A DNA stretch of 64,000 nucleotides from Dyadobacter sp. UC 10 (GCF_008369915.1 NZ_VSRN01000001.1:1178001-1242000), one strand, 5' to 3'. Shown: positions 35,411-44,962, counted from the stretch's first letter. Notes: generated from the sequence alone by a model not told the origin. Translations and numbers: made by a program.

Positions 35411-35439
35411 GGGGCAGCCAGAAATCCCGGCTACCCCAT
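35411..35439. terminator. Terminator hairpin containing direct-repeat copy 2
   Basis: GGGGCAGCC (35411-35419) pairs with GGCTACCCC (35428-35436) over nine positions with one mismatch, followed by ATTTAATTTT. It lies between the convergent yoeB and phospho-sugar mutase genes. Its left arm is repeat copy 2 (35411-35425). Confidence 0.7.
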
Positions 35440-35464
35440 TTAATTTTACAAAAATCAAAAACTA

Positions 35465-37228
35465 CTATTTCAAATTCAGCTCCTCGCCTATCGCTTTTAC
35501 TTTTTGCTGCAATGAAGCATACACACTGTCAAAATCCTCGTTTTTCTCCAAAGCAGCCCGGACACCGACGTAGAATTTGATCTTCGGCTCTGTACCTGAC
35601 GGGCGGCAGGTAAATTTGGTACCGTCCTCGGTGAAAAACTGCAGCACATTCGAAGGCTCTATACCCATTTCGCCCGAAGGAATAGAATGCGTCGTACCGC
35701 TTTTAAAATCTACCGTACTTAATGCTTTGTAATCATCCATCCTGACCACCGGTGATCCCGCGATGGTTTTGGGAGGATTCGCACGGAAATCCGCCATCAT
35801 CTGCTGAATTTCGTCAGCTCCTGTTTTTCCTTTTTTAGTCAGGGAAATCAAGCCTTCATAATAGAAACCAAACTGCTTGTAGATTTCCATCAACATATCA
35901 AAAAGGCTGAGACCTTTGTCCTTCGCATATGCTGTTAATTCGGCGATCATAGCGCACGAAGCGATCGCATCCTTATCACGAACCGCGTCACCGATGAGGT
36001 AACCGTAGCTTTCTTCGCCACCGCCAATGAACTGCTCCTGGCCTTCTTTCTCCCTGATTACCTGAGCGATATATTTAAAGCCCGTCAGCGTGTTATAACA
36101 TTTAACATCGTATGCGTCCGCCATTTTGTCGATCAGATCGGTCGTTACGATCGTTTTGCATACGAACTGGGTACCGGTCAATTTACCTGCATCTTTCCAT
36201 GCATTCAACAGGTAATAAATCAGCACACTGGCTGTCTGGTTCCCATTTAAAAGCTGAATTTCGCCATGGTGGTTTTTAACTGCAATACCTACCCTGTCGG
36301 CATCGGGATCCGTCCCCAGGACCAGGTCTGCGTCGATTTCTTTCGCCTTCTCTACGGCTTTGGACATGGCTTCCGTTTCCTCCGGATTCGGGTAAACAAC
36401 CGTCGGGAATTGTCCGTTACCCTTCGGCTCGGCCTGCTCTTCGATGACCGTTACAGCCTCAAAACCCATTTTGGCAAGCAGGGAGGGAACCAGGGTAACA
36501 CCTGTTCCATGCAGCGGCGTGTAAACGATTTTAAGGTCTTTCTGACGCGCCAGTGCATCTTTTGAAATAGACAAAGACAAAATATGATCTACATATTTCT
36601 CATCGACTTCGGCACCGATCTTTGTGATTTTCGAAGCATCCCCATCAAATTTCACATCATCAATAGACTGGATCGCGTTAACCTCGCCAATGATATTGGT
36701 ATCATGCGGAGCCACTACCTGAGAACCATCGTCCCAGTATGCTTTGTAGCCATTGTATTCTTTGGGATTGTGAGAAGCAGTTACCACAACGCCGCTTTTG
36801 CAACCAAGCAAACGGATCGCGAATGAAAGCTCCGGAGTTGGGCGCAATGCTTCAAAAAGATATACGCTAATCCCGTTCGCAGAAAAGATGTCAGCGATGA
36901 TCTTTGCAAATTCATCAGACTTAATGCGGCTGTCGTATGCGATGGCCACTTTTATTTCTTCGCCCGAAAACGCTTTGTTTAAATAATTGGCAAGTCCCTG
37001 TGTTGCCGTACCAACAGTATAACGGTTCATTCTATTGGAACCGATGCCGATCAGGCCGCGCAAACCACCCGTTCCGAATTCAAGGTCTTTATAGAAAGCA
37101 TCCGTCAGCTCGGTATCATTTCCTTCATCAATCAGTTGCTGTATAGATTGCTTCGTATCAATATCATAATCACCGTTTAGCCAGCTGTTGACTTTGGCCA
37201 TTACATTCGGTTCGAGAATTGCAGTCAT
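35465..37228 (-). CDS. Phospho-sugar mutase (phosphoglucomutase/phosphomannomutase family)
   Basis: 587 residues with all four alpha-D-phosphohexomutase regions. The phosphoserine loop VVTASHNPKEYNG puts active Ser at 152. The Mg-binding loop is GTDPDADRVGIAV (near 293-305), the sugar-binding loop is GGEESYGYL (near 390) and the phosphate-binding loop is CRPSGTEPKIKFYV (near 550). It interconverts hexose 1- and 6-phosphates; glucose versus mannose preference is not certain from sequence. It starts 26 bp downstream of the GH63-like glucosidase gene, consistent with an alpha-glucan or trehalose-type sugar utilisation unit. Confidence 0.93.
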   Translation of the reverse strand: MTAILEPNVMAKVNSWLNGDYDIDTKQSIQQLIDEGNDTELTDAFYKDLEFGTGGLRGLIGIGSNRMNRYTVGTATQGLANYLNKAFSGEEIKVAIAYDSRIKSDEFAKIIADIFSANGISVYLFEALRPTPELSFAIRLLGCKSGVVVTASHNPKEYNGYKAYWDDGSQVVAPHDTNIIGEVNAIQSIDDVKFDGDASKITKIGAEVDEKYVDHILSLSISKDALARQKDLKIVYTPLHGTGVTLVPSLLAKMGFEAVTVIEEQAEPKGNGQFPTVVYPNPEETEAMSKAVEKAKEIDADLVLGTDPDADRVGIAVKNHHGEIQLLNGNQTASVLIYYLLNAWKDAGKLTGTQFVCKTIVTTDLIDKMADAYDVKCYNTLTGFKYIAQVIREKEGQEQFIGGGEESYGYLIGDAVRDKDAIASCAMIAELTAYAKDKGLSLFDMLMEIYKQFGFYYEGLISLTKKGKTGADEIQQMMADFRANPPKTIAGSPVVRMDDYKALSTVDFKSGTTHSIPSGEMGIEPSNVLQFFTEDGTKFTCRPSGTEPKIKFYVGVRAALEKNEDFDSVYASLQQKVKAIGEELNLK

Positions 37229-37254
37229 AAGTAGTTGAAGTATTTAGTTAAGGT

Positions 37255-39945
37255 TTATTTAATGATCTCGGCTTCCTGCGTTTCGCTCTCGCGGACCGTT
37301 TCTTTTGCCGTTTTCAGGATCAGCTCAGCCACAAGGCCTGTCCAGCCCGTCTGGTGACTTGCCCCGCAGCCGCGGCCATTGTCGCCGTGAAAATATTCGT
37401 AGAAGAGCACGTGATCGTTAAAATTATCATCTTTCTGCATCTTCTGATCATGCCCGTACACCGCACGATTACCTTCCGTGTCCTTTTTGAATATATCAAT
37501 AAGACGACAGGCAATAGCAACCGCAGCTTCCTTGATCGTAACGAGGTTGCCGGAATTGGTCGGATATTCCACCATGAAGTCCTCCCCGTAGTAAGCATGG
37601 AATTTCATCAGCGAGTCAAATATCAGGTAATTTAACGGAAACCAGATCGGCCCGCGCCAGTTTGAATTTCCGCCCATAATATCCGTCAAAGCCTCCGCAG
37701 GGGTATAATCCACTTGCAGCACCTCGCCATTGATATAGAATTTGTAAGGATTCTCTTCATGGTATTTGGACAACGCCCGCACACCATAATCTGAAAGGAA
37801 CTCGCTTTCATCAAGCATCCGTTTCAGGATCATTTTCATCCTGTGCCCGCGCAATATGGATAGCAGGCGATTTTCACCTTTACCCGACTCAAACCACCGG
37901 GAAATCAGACGCGCCAGATCAGGTCGGTTTGCCAATACCCATTCAACGCGCCTTTTAAATATCGGCAGTTTGTCAAGATTCTGAGGATCAAGGATTTCAA
38001 CTGCGAATAACGGAATCAAACCCACTATCGACCTTACTTTCAGCAAAATACTCTGACCGTTCGGAATATGGATCACATCGTAATAAAACTGATCTTCTTC
38101 GTCCCAAAGACTGATGGAAGAATTTTTCCCTCCTATCGACTCCATCGCACCCGCAATGTGCAGAAAATGCTCGAAGAATTTAGACGCCATATCCTGATAT
38201 ACAGGGTGTACCAATGCAATTTCCACAGAGATACGAAGCATATTGAGCGTATACATCGCCATCCAGCCTGTCGCATCGGCCTGTTGCAGTTTGCCGCCAA
38301 AAGGCATAGGCGTAGAACGGTCGAAAACACCGATATTATCCAGCCCCAAAAATCCGCCGCTGAATATATTATTTCCGGTATCGTCCTTCTGGTTAACCCA
38401 CCAGGTGAAGTTCAGCAGCAGTTTATGAAATATTTTTTCAAGAAACTGAATGTCACCTACGCCATTATTTTGCTCCCGGTCGATCTCGTAAACTTTCCAG
38501 GTAGCCCAGCCATGAACCGGCGGATTTACGTCAGAGAAATTCCATTCGTAAGCCGGGATCTGCCCATTGGGGTGCATATAGTATTCCCGGAGTAGGATTT
38601 CGAGCTGTCTTTTAGCGAAATCAGCATCTACCCTTGCGAGCGGCACACAGTGAAAAGCCAGGTCCCAGGCAGCAAACCAGGGATATTCCCACTTATCGGG
38701 CATTGAAATAATATTGGCGGCATACAAATGCTTCCAACCGGAATTTCTGCCCCATTTCCGGCCCTGATTCGGCCCGGGTTGCGCGGGATCGCCTTTCAGC
38801 CATTCATATACATTGTAATAGTAAAATTGCTTGCTCCAGAGCATGCCCGCGTAAGCCTGCCGCTGGATCGAGCGCAGATCTGCGTCCGAAACGTCCCTTT
38901 GCAAGTCATCATAAAACTCATCCGCTTCCCTGATCCTCTTTGCAAAGAGATCTTCAAACCCACCGAAAGGCTCAGAAATGGTATGGTTTACATAGCGCAG
39001 GCGAAATGTTTCACTACTTCCAGCCTTCACTGTCCGCGTAAAACGTGCTGAGGCTTTGGTACCTATATGATTTGGATTGACCGTGCTTGTTTTACCTCCT
39101 GAAACTATAAAATCATTGATCCCATCCTTTGGATACGCCGTATTATTGGCTGTACCGTAGAGCTTCTTGAAGTTCGTTTCATTTTCACAAAACAGCAGCT
39201 CATCCGCATTATCCAGGTAAAGGTTATATTTCCCGTGTTTGCGGTGGGTAACCTCTATCAAACGGTTTGAAATCCCGTTCATGATAGGCTTATAATTGAA
39301 TGCTTCGTATCCCCACGACCAGGTATTGCGAAACATGATCGTCGGCAGCACGGTAATCGGCGCGTCTTCTTTGCCGCGGTTAAAAACCGTCACTTTCATC
39401 AGGATATCCTCCTCGTCGGCTTTGGCGTGTTCTATGAAAATGTCAAAATATTCGTCATTCTCAAAAACGCCGGTATCCATGATCTCATATTCCGGATCCT
39501 GCTTGCCTCTCCTGCCATTCTCCTGCCGCAGTTTGTCATAAGGAAAGAGCTGCTGCGGATATTTATAGAGCATTTTAGTATAAGAATGCGTAGGCGTACT
39601 ATCGAGGTAATAGTACATTTCCTTCACATCCTCCCCATGGTTAGACTCCCGGTTCGTGAGTCCGAAAATCCTTTCTTTTAAAATCTTATCCTTATGGTTC
39701 CAGAATCCGAAGGAGAGGCAGATATGCTGTTTGTTATCAGAAAATCCGCCAATTCCATCCTCCCCCCAGCGATATGCTTTGGAGAGTGCCATTTCATGGG
39801 TGATATAGTTCCAGGCGTCACCGTTGCCACTATAATCTTCCCGCACGGTACCCCACTGGCGTTCAGACAGATAAGGCCCCCACTTTTTCCATCCCCGGTT
39901 ATCTTTTTGAAGGCTTAGTCTTACTTTTTCAGCACCGTTTGCCAT
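37255..39945 (-). CDS. MGH1/GH63-like glucosidase
   Basis: 896 residues, no clear signal peptide. It has an N-terminal beta-domain (ANGAEKVRLSLQKDNRGWKKWGPYLSERQWGTVRED..., characteristic of the bacterial mannosylglycerate/GH63 group) and an (alpha/alpha)6 barrel with KWEYPWFAAWDLAFHC and GQIPAYEWNFSDVNPPVHGWA (Asp/Glu near 415-490). NWRGPIWFPLNYLIF and GHDQKMQKDDNFNDHVLFYEYFHGD near 800-870 follow. GH63 enzymes invert alpha-glucosidic linkages. It is upstream of, and operonic with, the phospho-sugar mutase, so released sugar could feed central metabolism. The natural substrate (for example glucosylglycerate or trehalose-like glycosides) is not fixed by the sequence. Confidence 0.88.
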   Translation of the reverse strand: MANGAEKVRLSLQKDNRGWKKWGPYLSERQWGTVREDYSGNGDAWNYITHEMALSKAYRWGEDGIGGFSDNKQHICLSFGFWNHKDKILKERIFGLTNRESNHGEDVKEMYYYLDSTPTHSYTKMLYKYPQQLFPYDKLRQENGRRGKQDPEYEIMDTGVFENDEYFDIFIEHAKADEEDILMKVTVFNRGKEDAPITVLPTIMFRNTWSWGYEAFNYKPIMNGISNRLIEVTHRKHGKYNLYLDNADELLFCENETNFKKLYGTANNTAYPKDGINDFIVSGGKTSTVNPNHIGTKASARFTRTVKAGSSETFRLRYVNHTISEPFGGFEDLFAKRIREADEFYDDLQRDVSDADLRSIQRQAYAGMLWSKQFYYYNVYEWLKGDPAQPGPNQGRKWGRNSGWKHLYAANIISMPDKWEYPWFAAWDLAFHCVPLARVDADFAKRQLEILLREYYMHPNGQIPAYEWNFSDVNPPVHGWATWKVYEIDREQNNGVGDIQFLEKIFHKLLLNFTWWVNQKDDTGNNIFSGGFLGLDNIGVFDRSTPMPFGGKLQQADATGWMAMYTLNMLRISVEIALVHPVYQDMASKFFEHFLHIAGAMESIGGKNSSISLWDEEDQFYYDVIHIPNGQSILLKVRSIVGLIPLFAVEILDPQNLDKLPIFKRRVEWVLANRPDLARLISRWFESGKGENRLLSILRGHRMKMILKRMLDESEFLSDYGVRALSKYHEENPYKFYINGEVLQVDYTPAEALTDIMGGNSNWRGPIWFPLNYLIFDSLMKFHAYYGEDFMVEYPTNSGNLVTIKEAAVAIACRLIDIFKKDTEGNRAVYGHDQKMQKDDNFNDHVLFYEYFHGDNGRGCGASHQTGWTGLVAELILKTAKETVRESETQEAEIIK

Positions 39946-40057
39946 TAATGTATTAGTTATCGAAAGGAATGAATTTCAACTTAAAATCGACCCAATTTAG
40001 AAAACCGGTTTTCAAAAACAGCAAAAACCAGTTAAAAGTTAAAAAATCAGGGATACA

Positions 40058-41773
40058 CTATACGGCCAGCTGTAAGGCCGCCAGGTCGGGATAAGCTGTT
40101 ATTTCAAAAGAAACATTGCCAGCGTAAAATCTGGTGAGCGAATCTGCTTTCTGTGACGTTTCTGTCAGCAACGGGTGCCTTTCAGCACGAAGTAACACTT
40201 CCACATCAGCCACGTACTCCTTGAACATCAGCGGATTAGGCAATCTATAAACCTGCCCGTCACTGGCTTTCAAAACTGGTGTTGGCTGGACTTTGCCTTC
40301 TGCATTCAAACGGCCATATCGGAGACGCGCATTGACATATTCTTCGTCCGTTGCGCCGAAAACAATGTATTCAACTGGCTTCGGCTGAGCGTTGTTTACC
40401 GAAATTCTTTCGTCCAGCTCTGCCAGCAATGCTCTCAACGCCCAGGTGTTTTTTCCGGTGCGAATGCGCTCGCGAATGGACTGACGGACCAGATAAGTGA
40501 GCGCATGCGTCACGTTAAGACCGATTTCCGCCATTTGTTTGAATATAAATGAAGTAGGCGACATACCCGGAATCGTGTTCGGGTCATGCAGGACAATGCG
40601 ACCTTCCGGCGTCAAAAATCCGTCGATTCGTACGCACACATTAATTCCCAGCTGCTCGAAAACCTCGGCAATCACTTTTTGTATCTCCTGATTTTTTTCA
40701 AGAGAAGTGTCCACAGGAATGCGCTTGCGGCTGGCGCCGGGTTTATATTTTGCATTGAAATCGAAAACCTGCACCATTTTGATCACCTCACTCGGCGGTA
40801 ATGCAAGTGGTTTCCCGTCGTCAAACTGAATACAGCCGCACGAAAACTCCTGGCCGTTTACGAATTCCTCCACCAGCACCTGATCTTCTGCATTCGAGCT
40901 GCTCAAAACCGCCAAGGTACGCCCCCCGGCAAAGTAGGAGTCCAGTTCGCGGATCAGTTCGGCTGGATGATAAATGGTTTCACCAGCCAGCACGACCGGA
41001 AAGCCAATCCCCTCGTCCAGATTGGCGACTTTCTGCCCCCAGGCCTGTTTATCAGCATCAAAAAATGATTTCCAGGTATCAGCTTCCAGTTCGATCCTGA
41101 AAAAGCATTGGTTCACAGCTGCGACAAATTCGTCGAGCGAATCTTCTTTAACGATGGCAACGCCGATCGAAGAACCCTGATGCGGCGCTTTGATCACCAG
41201 CGGCAGGCCTAGGTGCTTTTTAAGCACTTGAAAAAGAAGCGAATATTCTTCCGGAACCCAGTTTTTGTACGTCAGCGTCCAGCTTTTCTTTTCCTGCCCG
41301 TTCACCAGGGCGATCATGTCGTTTTGTAAGATCTTATCAATCCCCACCGCAGAGCCCATCAGGCCCGGGCCGCTGTAAGGAATTTTGTACCATTCCAGCA
41401 AACCCTGAATTGCGCCATCCTCACAATCAGGACCGTGCATGGCCAGGAATGCGAATTCGAAATGGTTTTTGAACTGATCGGGCGTGATCATTACGCCGAT
41501 ATCTTCACCAACCGCTTTACCAGCCAGTTCGGGATAGGATTCAATGTACGTTTTAAAGCCTGGTTTCTGAATGCTTTTAGGGGGGTAAAATTCCCTTATC
41601 TCACCGGAATACATCAATTGTTTTTCCAAAAGAATAAACCGTCCAAAACTGTCGACAAATACAGGTACCGGTTCAAAAAGTGATTTATCCAGATACTCAA
41701 ATGCCGTTTTTCCGCCTGCAAATGATATTTCTCTTTCACGTGAAGGGCCTCCAAAAAATATTCCGATGCGCAT
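40058..41773 (-). CDS. Oversized D-alanine-D-alanine ligase-like ATP-grasp protein
   Basis: 571 residues, against 310-370 for ordinary Ddl. Family marks are present: FFGGPSREREISFAGG (6-21), HGPDCEDGAIQGLLEWYKIPYSGPG (from 113), VIKAPHQGSSIGVAIV and LVEEFVNGQEFSCG, and the metal loop LHDPNTIPGMSP. The last has Asp where Ddl usually has Glu-x-Asn. Extra material comprises about 35 residues before the HG loop, about 70 residues between the SSIGVA segment and VLVEEF, and about 110 residues at the C-terminus. It could be a true Ddl of the Cytophagales type or a ligase for another dipeptide. It is monocistronic on the minus strand. Confidence 0.75.
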   Translation of the reverse strand: MRIGIFFGGPSREREISFAGGKTAFEYLDKSLFEPVPVFVDSFGRFILLEKQLMYSGEIREFYPPKSIQKPGFKTYIESYPELAGKAVGEDIGVMITPDQFKNHFEFAFLAMHGPDCEDGAIQGLLEWYKIPYSGPGLMGSAVGIDKILQNDMIALVNGQEKKSWTLTYKNWVPEEYSLLFQVLKKHLGLPLVIKAPHQGSSIGVAIVKEDSLDEFVAAVNQCFFRIELEADTWKSFFDADKQAWGQKVANLDEGIGFPVVLAGETIYHPAELIRELDSYFAGGRTLAVLSSSNAEDQVLVEEFVNGQEFSCGCIQFDDGKPLALPPSEVIKMVQVFDFNAKYKPGASRKRIPVDTSLEKNQEIQKVIAEVFEQLGINVCVRIDGFLTPEGRIVLHDPNTIPGMSPTSFIFKQMAEIGLNVTHALTYLVRQSIRERIRTGKNTWALRALLAELDERISVNNAQPKPVEYIVFGATDEEYVNARLRYGRLNAEGKVQPTPVLKASDGQVYRLPNPLMFKEYVADVEVLLRAERHPLLTETSQKADSLTRFYAGNVSFEITAYPDLAALQLAV

Positions 41774-41862
41774 AGTATTTCCAATTTCTAGTCAGGAACG
41801 CAAGATAAGCTACTAATCGGGATGAATCAATCGGAACTGCGAAACGGGCTGCTTTTGAATAC

Positions 41863-41897
41863 AAAAAGGCGGTGCCCTTTTCAGAGAACCGCCTTTT
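41863..41897 (-). terminator. Terminator of the nfuA-like gene
   Basis: AAAAAGGCGGT (41863-41873) and ACCGCCTTTT (41888-41897) form a strong stem with A-run and T-run at its ends. It lies 20 bp past the stop of the minus-strand gene ending at 41918. Confidence 0.85.
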
Positions 41898-41917
41898 GAA
41901 TGTTATATAATCCGGGA

Positions 41918-42175
41918 CTAAGCCAGTGCCGGTACGTTCACTGCAACCACTTTACTAACGTGAGGAACTGCTTTGCGAATCGACTCTTCCAGACCAGCAC
42001 GGAACGTCATAGCGCTCATTGGGCAGCTTTGGCAGGATCCCTGTAATTCCAGCTTGACAACGTTATCATCAGTCAATTCCACCAGCTTCACATCACCACC
42101 GTCAGCATGCAAATACGGCCGCACCGTTTCCAGTGCCTGCTCGATCAATTCTATTGTTTTTTCTTTGGAATCCAT
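41918..42175 (-). CDS. NifU C-terminal domain (NfuA-like) Fe-S scaffold protein
   Basis: 85 residues from the ATG at 42175; a longer in-frame version would add a 14-residue upstream segment (NIILHLSKYIIET) that does not fit the family. The protein is one NifU-like domain: RPYLHADGGDVKLVEL and LQGSCQSCPMSAMTFRAGLE with the CxxC pair Cys48 and Cys51 that holds a 4Fe-4S cluster at the dimer interface. It delivers clusters to apo-proteins. It lies 69 bp downstream of the Mrp Fe-S ATPase gene on the same strand, a functionally consistent pair. Confidence 0.9.
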   Translation of the reverse strand: MDSKEKTIELIEQALETVRPYLHADGGDVKLVELTDDNVVKLELQGSCQSCPMSAMTFRAGLEESIRKAVPHVSKVVAVNVPALA

Positions 42176-42244
42176 TGTTTCAATTATGTATTTGCTAAGA
42201 TGCAAGATAATATTCAAAAAATCAAATCCTGACCGGCCCGAAAA

Positions 42245-43351
42245 TCACACCTGGATCTCAACAGGCTGGGTCTTACTTTTGCTCGCATTTCTGATCGCCA
42301 CCTGCTGTGCAAGCGACTCCGCGGCATCCCTGAAAGCGTCATTTACGATCGGGTTCGTATCCATTACAGCCGGTCTTCCTTCATCTCCCGCCTCTCTGAT
42401 ACCCTGCACAAGCGGGATCTGACCAATTAAAGGCACATCAAATTTATCTGCCAGTGACTGCCCTCCACCCTTTCCAAAAATGAAATACTGGTGATCAGGA
42501 AGTTCTTCCGGCGTAAACCACGCCATATTTTCTACAATACCTAAGATCGGCACATTGATTTGTGGCTGCCGGAACATGGACAACCCTTTTGTTGCGTCGG
42601 CCAGCGCCACTTTTTGAGGTGTCGTAACAACTACCGCGCCGGTCACGGGCACAGTTTGCACCAGGGTAAGATGAATATCGCTGGTACCTGGCGGCAGGTC
42701 AATCAGCAGGTAATCCAGGTCGCCCCAGTCGGTATCTGCAAAAAACTGCTTCAAGGCCTGGCTTGCCATCGGCCCCCGCCACACAACTGCACTGTCAGGC
42801 GGCGTCAGAAATCCTATGGACATTAGTTTAATGCCAAACTGACGTATCGGATTGATATAATTTTTACCGTCTTTCGGAGTAATGGTCGGCTGCATATGCT
42901 CGACCCCAAACATCACCGGAATCGACGGCCCAAAAATATCCGCATCGATAATACCCACCTTTGCACCGGAACGGTGCAGTGCCATCGCCAGATTAGCCGT
43001 AACAGTTGACTTCCCTACCCCACCTTTCCCGGACGAAATCGCGATCACGTTCTTCACTCCGGGAATCAACGGGCCGGTTTGCCTGGCTGTGGTAACGTTT
43101 GCTGTAAGTTTGATAATCACTTCAACATCAGGACTTAAATGCTCGTGAATCGCATTCTCACAACTTCTCCTGATCAATTCTTTGAGTGGGCAGGCCGGGG
43201 TTGTCAAAACAACTGTAAAACGAACCTGATTGACTCCGACCTCGATATCCTGAATCATCCCAAGCGTCACCAGATCCTTTTTCAGGTCCGGCTCTTCCAC
43301 AGTGCTGAGTGCCTGTAATACTTTTTCTTTATTGATTGTAAATTCGCCCAT
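42245..43351 (-). CDS. Mrp/NBP35 family Fe-S carrier P-loop ATPase
   Basis: 368 residues. The N-terminal MIP18/DUF59 domain (1-85: VLQALSTVEEPDLKKDLVTLGMI ... TTPACPLKELIRRSCENAI) precedes the ATPase with deviant Walker A GKGGVGKST (108-116), LIDLPPGTSDIHLTLVQT and a NMAWFTPEEL region. Most Mrp proteins have a CxxC near the C-terminus for the cluster; I do not see one here, only the N-terminal Cys pair. It carries or transfers Fe-S clusters to targets, next to the NfuA-like scaffold gene. Confidence 0.9.
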   Translation of the reverse strand: MGEFTINKEKVLQALSTVEEPDLKKDLVTLGMIQDIEVGVNQVRFTVVLTTPACPLKELIRRSCENAIHEHLSPDVEVIIKLTANVTTARQTGPLIPGVKNVIAISSGKGGVGKSTVTANLAMALHRSGAKVGIIDADIFGPSIPVMFGVEHMQPTITPKDGKNYINPIRQFGIKLMSIGFLTPPDSAVVWRGPMASQALKQFFADTDWGDLDYLLIDLPPGTSDIHLTLVQTVPVTGAVVVTTPQKVALADATKGLSMFRQPQINVPILGIVENMAWFTPEELPDHQYFIFGKGGGQSLADKFDVPLIGQIPLVQGIREAGDEGRPAVMDTNPIVNDAFRDAAESLAQQVAIRNASKSKTQPVEIQV

Positions 43352-43410
43352 TGTAATGGTTGAGGACCTTAACTAATACTATGCAACACAGAAATCACCT
43401 GATGAGTTTG

Positions 43411-44412
43411 TTACAAAACCGGAAATTCTCCAATTCGTCTTTCAATCTCCTCCATTTCCTCTGCCACATTCATTTTCCTCGAAATCTCGTTCAGTTTGCT
43501 CCACACCGATTTCAGGAACTTCAAATGACTTTTAGTAAATCCGTGTAAAGGCCGGTGATTGATTGTCAGCATAATTTTGTCCCATTCCTGCATTAATTCA
43601 AGTGAATCGGGTTCGATGAATGATTTCGCAAAAGATTGAAAAATATGTTCCTCTGCAAGCTCGTTCGGATGGATGAGGTCATTTTTATAAAACCGGTAAT
43701 CCCGAAGTTCATCGATCATGATCTCATACGAAGGAAAATAGGAAATATGCTTATACTTTTCCGCAAGCCGGTGACAAGCCAGTCTGAGCGTTGATTTGCT
43801 GACCTGATTAAGTGGCAATGTATCGCGTGTATGACGAACAGGACTAACTGTAAGTACCACGCGCAGATTTCTTCTGAACATTAACAGTTTTTGGATCAAT
43901 AGCTCCATCGCCATACTAATCTGATCAGGGTGCAGAAGTTCCCTGATAAAATGTTCGGCTGGCAGTTTGTGGCAATTTCCGATCACCATATTGGTCGCTT
44001 TGTGGCGATAACCATAGGCGGTACCCAAAGTAATCACAAGTACATCGGCCTCCGTTATGAATGTGCGTAAATCACTCAATTTCCTGACAAGCTGACTTTC
44101 CAGTTCAGCCCGGCTATTGCTCCACAATGACGAATGGAAATCGTGGTGCAGCCAGATATCGTCTGATGTTTTCAGGAACAATTCACCGGCCGGGTCATTT
44201 TTATCAAGCGCCAGGTCGAGTGTTTTGCAAATGGTAAGGGGATTGAAAATAGTACCGAGCGGATTGTTCAATACTGGAAACTTGTACGCGTTCAACTGAG
44301 AACCAAGCACTTCCGCAAAACAAGAGCCGATCGTCAGCACTTTTGATTTGTGATCTATTTTCCACTCGGATGGAATGATATTGACTTCTGTACTCAGCTT
44401 TATTTCTCTCAT
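43411..44412 (-). CDS. GSCFA domain protein
   Basis: 333 residues, cytoplasmic. The signature GSCFAEVLGSQLNAYKF (31-47) names the family. LVITLGTAYGYRH and TVSPVRHTRDTLPLNQVSKSTLRLACHRLAE follow, together with a catalytic-looking YFPSYEIMIDELRDYRFYKNDLIHPNELAEEHIF. The Gly-Ser, Asn and Asp-x-x-His arrangement is like SGNH hydrolases. GSCFA proteins are found mainly in Bacteroidota and their substrate is unknown. It is transcribed divergently from the DUF6934-like gene across a 112-bp spacer with candidate promoters for both. Confidence 0.88.
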   Translation of the reverse strand: MREIKLSTEVNIIPSEWKIDHKSKVLTIGSCFAEVLGSQLNAYKFPVLNNPLGTIFNPLTICKTLDLALDKNDPAGELFLKTSDDIWLHHDFHSSLWSNSRAELESQLVRKLSDLRTFITEADVLVITLGTAYGYRHKATNMVIGNCHKLPAEHFIRELLHPDQISMAMELLIQKLLMFRRNLRVVLTVSPVRHTRDTLPLNQVSKSTLRLACHRLAEKYKHISYFPSYEIMIDELRDYRFYKNDLIHPNELAEEHIFQSFAKSFIEPDSLELMQEWDKIMLTINHRPLHGFTKSHLKFLKSVWSKLNEISRKMNVAEEMEEIERRIGEFPVL

Positions 44413-44432
44413 GATAATTCAAATCCGGAATA

Positions 44433-44440
44433 CAAAGTTA
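44433..44440 (-). promoter_or_regulatory. Candidate -7 element of the GSCFA gene
   Basis: Minus-strand TAACTTTG matches TAnnTTTG, 21 bp upstream of the GSCFA ATG. No convincing -33 is seen. Confidence 0.35.
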
Positions 44441-44466
44441 ACATCTTACCGCTGGAGAATTGCATG

Positions 44467-44497
44467 TTTAGGGTTATTGCGGAAAGGTTTACGTTTG
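44467..44497 (+). promoter_or_regulatory. Candidate promoter of the DUF6934-like gene
   Basis: TACGTTTG (44490-44497) is a perfect -7 match. TTTA (44467-44470) lies 19 bp upstream as a weak -33. The ATG at 44525 is 28 bp further. Confidence 0.4.
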
Positions 44498-44524
44498 GAG
44501 GGAATATCAAAAACGCGCAACTAT

Positions 44525-44962
44525 ATGGACGAAAACATTTACCCTTACGAAATCTTCAAAGAGTACACTTATGAATTTGTAAGTGTTAGCAAGGATAAAA
44601 ACGTAAGGAAGCTTGTTGCATTCACAGAAACCGGGCGGGAAAACGTCTTTAATCTCGCGTTGTTTGACATTTTGGATTCAGGGGAATGCTGTAATATCAC
44701 CGAGACAAGGAACCGGGACATGACTACCGTTATGGCAACCATCTTCCGCATCGTGGCAACTTTTTTGGAAATAGATAAGGAATATGTTGTCGTTTTCAGG
44801 GGAAATGATTCAAGGAGACACCGATTGTATCGAATCGCTATCTCGAGAGAACTAAAAAACTTGTCAGAAAAATATGTTATTTTAGGGATCAATGAGGATA
44901 GAATCGAATATTTTCAACCCGATCAATCCTACAAACTATACATAATCACGAATAAGCTATGA
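44525..44962 (+). CDS. DUF6934-like small protein
   Basis: 145 residues from the ATG at 44525. Beta-rich: YTYEFVSVSKDKNVRKLVAFTETGRENVFNLALFD, a central short helix region MTTVMATIFRIVATFLE and YVVVFRGNDSRRHRLYRIAISREL. The C-terminal part is YVILGINEDRIEYFQPDQSYKLYIITNKL. The pattern FRGNDSRRHRLYR is what I associate with the DUF6934 family of Bacteroidota, which has no known function. It overlaps, by an ATGA junction, a 48-codon ORF at 44959-45105. The paired, overlapping arrangement is reminiscent of toxin-antitoxin genes, but I see no catalytic motif. Confidence 0.7.
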   Translation: MDENIYPYEIFKEYTYEFVSVSKDKNVRKLVAFTETGRENVFNLALFDILDSGECCNITETRNRDMTTVMATIFRIVATFLEIDKEYVVVFRGNDSRRHRLYRIAISRELKNLSEKYVILGINEDRIEYFQPDQSYKLYIITNKL

